Assembly (NCBI RefSeq): GCF_024266705.1
Contig: NZ_CP100756.1
Location: forward strand, 124,001 to 188,000
Length of the DNA: 64,000 nt
Direction of reading: 5' to 3'
Source of the DNA: Natrinema gelatinilyticum
GTDB lineage: Archaea > Halobacteriota > Halobacteria > Halobacteriales > Natrialbaceae
This document shows, one piece after another, positions 62,233 to 64,000 of this stretch. A model generated the notes under the pieces. It worked only from the letters and a program-made list of their open reading frames with translations. It was not told the origin of the DNA and did no database searches. How positions within the stretch are numbered: the stretch's first letter is position 1; the number at the start of each line of letters is the position of its first letter. A program made the translations under genes and the position numbers.

Positions 62233-63983
62233 CGACGCAGTTCGCCGACAGGTACCCCGCAGAGGCGCGACTCGTTCGGGCCGCACTGCTGAACTCGTTC
62301 GTCGCGTTCGGAATCGGTGCGGTCTTCGGGCTCATTCAGGCGTTGCATCGGACGGACGTCTACAGATTCATCGAGTCCCCGGAGTACTACACGGTACTGA
62401 CCGGTCATGGCGTCTTCCTCGTACTGACGTTTACGATCACCTTCCTCGTCGGAATCTATCAGTGGGCAGTGACCGACAGTCTCGAGCGGGGACCCGTCGA
62501 CATCCGATTTAGCTGGTTCTGGTACGGGTTGATGTCATCCGGAACGATCATCGTCGCGATAACGATTTTTGCCGGCTTCCTCGAAGAACCGCCGGAGGTG
62601 TTCGGTTCGACGTTGACCGCGGACGTTCTCTACACGTTCTACGCACCGTTGCAGGCGAATCCGCTATTTTACATCGGACTTGCCGTGTACCTCATTGGCG
62701 TGTGGCTCGCGGGTTTCGACTGGTTCCGCACGTGGCGGTCGTGGAAACGGGACAATCCGGGCGAACGGATCCCGCTTCCGACGTTCATGGTATTGACGAC
62801 GATGCTCATGTGGTATCTCAGTTCGATCGGCGTCGTGGTTTCCGTGGTCGTGTTCATCCTGCCATGGTCACTCGGAGTAGTCGAGAGTATCAACCCGCTT
62901 TTGACCCGAACGCTGTTCTGGTACTTCGGTCACATGGTCGTGTATTTCTGGCTACTGCCGGCATACCTCCTGTGGTACACCGTTCTGCCGAAGCTCTCGG
63001 GCGGTCGGTTGTTTAGTGACCCCCTCGCCAGAGTCGTGTTCATCCTGTTCGTCCTCCTCTCGACGCCGGTCGGAGTTCATCATCAGTACGTGGACCCGGG
63101 TATCGCGGAGGGGTTCAAGTTTATCGCGATGTCGAACACGATGTTTCTGCTGTTACCGAGCCTGCTGACGGCCTTTACCGTCGTCGCCAGTATGGAACAC
63201 GGGGCTCGCCAGCGCGGCGGGACTGGAACGTTCAACTGGCTGCGGGCGCTCCCGTGGCGAAACCCCTCGTTTACGGGGATGGCGCTGGCCGGGCTGATCT
63301 TCGCGTTCGGCGGGTTTACCGGCATCGTCAACGCGGGGATGAACATCAACTATCTCGTGCACAACACGCTGTGGATACCCGGACACATCCACACTCAGGT
63401 AGGAACTGCAACAGCCCTGACTCTCATGGCCGGTTCCTACTGGCTCGTTCCACAGTTGACCGGGAACCGACTCGTCGGTCGGCAAGTTGCCCTCTTCCAG
63501 GTCGTCCTCTGGTTCGTCGGTATCGTGTTCATGACGAACGCGATGTACCGATCCGGTCTCGTCGGCGTTCCACGACGGACGGCGGAACCGCAGTACAGCT
63601 TCGAATACAACGTCGGAGTCGGTTCGATGGGCGAACTCAACGCCCAGATCGTTCTCGGTGGTACGTTGCTGTTCATCTCCGCGTTTCTCTTCCTTACCCT
63701 CATGATTCTCACGGTATTCAACACCGATAGCGAACCGGTCGTCGACGGAACGATCCCGACGGCACTGTCCGGACCTGAAGACTCCCCACAGATACTCGAT
63801 AACTTGCGGCTGTGGTTCGGGATCGGTCTCGTCCTGGTCATACTCGCCTATGCCCTTCCGCTGGCCAATATCGTGGCTCAGGGAGGGCCCTTCGGACAGG
63901 ACGTTCCCCCGTTTCCCGTCTCCATCGATGTCGTCATGTATCTACAGTTCGGAGTCGAATACGTCGGAGCGTTACTCACCTGA
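62229..63983 (+). CDS. Heme-copper oxidase subunit I, ba3/B-type
   Basis: The 584-residue membrane protein starts from a GTG overlapping the TGA of subunit II. Ligands can be read: low-spin heme His in LTGHGVFLVLTFTI, CuB His in WYFGHMVVYFWLLPAYLLWY, the His pair in TPVGVHHQYVDPGI, and high-spin and low-spin heme His residues in LVHNTLWIPGHIHTQVGTAT. This matches B-type (ba3) oxidases, which reduce O2 to water and pump protons. The count of about 13 helices fits. Its TGA overlaps the next ATG by one base (TGATG). Confidence 0.93.
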   Translation: MTTQFADRYPAEARLVRAALLNSFVAFGIGAVFGLIQALHRTDVYRFIESPEYYTVLTGHGVFLVLTFTITFLVGIYQWAVTDSLERGPVDIRFSWFWYGLMSSGTIIVAITIFAGFLEEPPEVFGSTLTADVLYTFYAPLQANPLFYIGLAVYLIGVWLAGFDWFRTWRSWKRDNPGERIPLPTFMVLTTMLMWYLSSIGVVVSVVVFILPWSLGVVESINPLLTRTLFWYFGHMVVYFWLLPAYLLWYTVLPKLSGGRLFSDPLARVVFILFVLLSTPVGVHHQYVDPGIAEGFKFIAMSNTMFLLLPSLLTAFTVVASMEHGARQRGGTGTFNWLRALPWRNPSFTGMALAGLIFAFGGFTGIVNAGMNINYLVHNTLWIPGHIHTQVGTATALTLMAGSYWLVPQLTGNRLVGRQVALFQVVLWFVGIVFMTNAMYRSGLVGVPRRTAEPQYSFEYNVGVGSMGELNAQIVLGGTLLFISAFLFLTLMILTVFNTDSEPVVDGTIPTALSGPEDSPQILDNLRLWFGIGLVLVILAYALPLANIVAQGGPFGQDVPPFPVSIDVVMYLQFGVEYVGALLT

Positions 63984-64000
63984 TGCGCACCACTCCCGCA
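63983..64000 (+). CDS. Next gene of the oxidase operon, 5' end only
   Basis: ATG CGC ACC ACT CCC GCA starts on the last base of the subunit I stop codon (TGATG), the same coupling seen in the rest of the operon. Only six codons are inside the window, so no function can be given; a halocyanin, a further small subunit or an assembly factor would be usual here. Confidence 0.4.

Overview
The window is a high-GC haloarchaeal (class Halobacteria) chromosome segment. Supporting signs are acidic proteins, many Tat-type (RR) signal peptides, leaderless genes with a TATA-like box about 25-30 nt before the start codon, haloarchaeal-only families (DUF7344, DUF5789, DUF6517, DUF7521), an archaeal XPB-Bax1 pair, a MoaD/SAMP-like protein ending in GG, F420-dependent and tungsten-type enzymes, and a ba3-like oxidase operon. 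The species cannot be fixed from sequence alone; the style fits the Natrinema/Haloterrigena-like group.

Layout. 0-8.3 kb: TPP-dependent decarboxylase-like enzyme (cut by the window edge), a histidine-kinase remnant, TrkH, a GlcD-type FAD oxidase, an LLM/F420 oxidoreductase, a winged-helix protein and a zinc-free MDR oxidoreductase. 8.3-9.8 kb: an IS630-family element inserted in debris of an IS200/605-type (TnpB plus DUF2080) element. 9.9-26.6 kb: metabolic genes, including an aminotransferase, KorAB with a flavin reductase, methylmalonyl-CoA epimerase and mutase, an aldo/keto reductase, a cupredoxin-PQQ sugar dehydrogenase, a GNAT protein and an M48 protease. 26.6-29.9 kb: an AT-rich decay zone with tiny genes, a broken ISH3-family transposase, a TnpB N-terminal fragment and a stray IS630 end. 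30-39 kb: HAD hydrolase, tungsten aldehyde oxidoreductase with a MoaD-like partner, ferritin-like protein, flavoproteins, an AMP-ligase fragment and an ATP-grasp enzyme. 39.4-44.6 kb: grpE-dnaK-dnaJ. 44.7-48.4 kb: XPB helicase, small zinc protein, Bax1-like nuclease. 48.5-56 kb: malate dehydrogenase-like enzyme, response regulator, CARDB surface protein, DRG GTPase, NhaC antiporter, fused glyoxalase. 56-59 kb: CBS-epimerase fusion and DegT aminotransferase. 59-64 kb: UspA, a regulator-membrane protein pair and a terminal oxidase operon that runs off the end.

How genes work together. KorAB feeds reduced ferredoxin. The Mce/mutase pair interconverts methylmalonyl- and succinyl-CoA. The chaperone genes form the full Hsp70 set. 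XPB and Bax1 are a known helicase-nuclease pair. The oxidase genes overlap by start/stop codons and are probably co-translated.

The most unusual signal is an 81-nt palindromic element present three times (1660, 3868, 23256). It always lies 3' of a gene in the same orientation, twice sharing the A of that gene's TGA stop codon. Its 9-nt core is flipped in one copy relative to the others.
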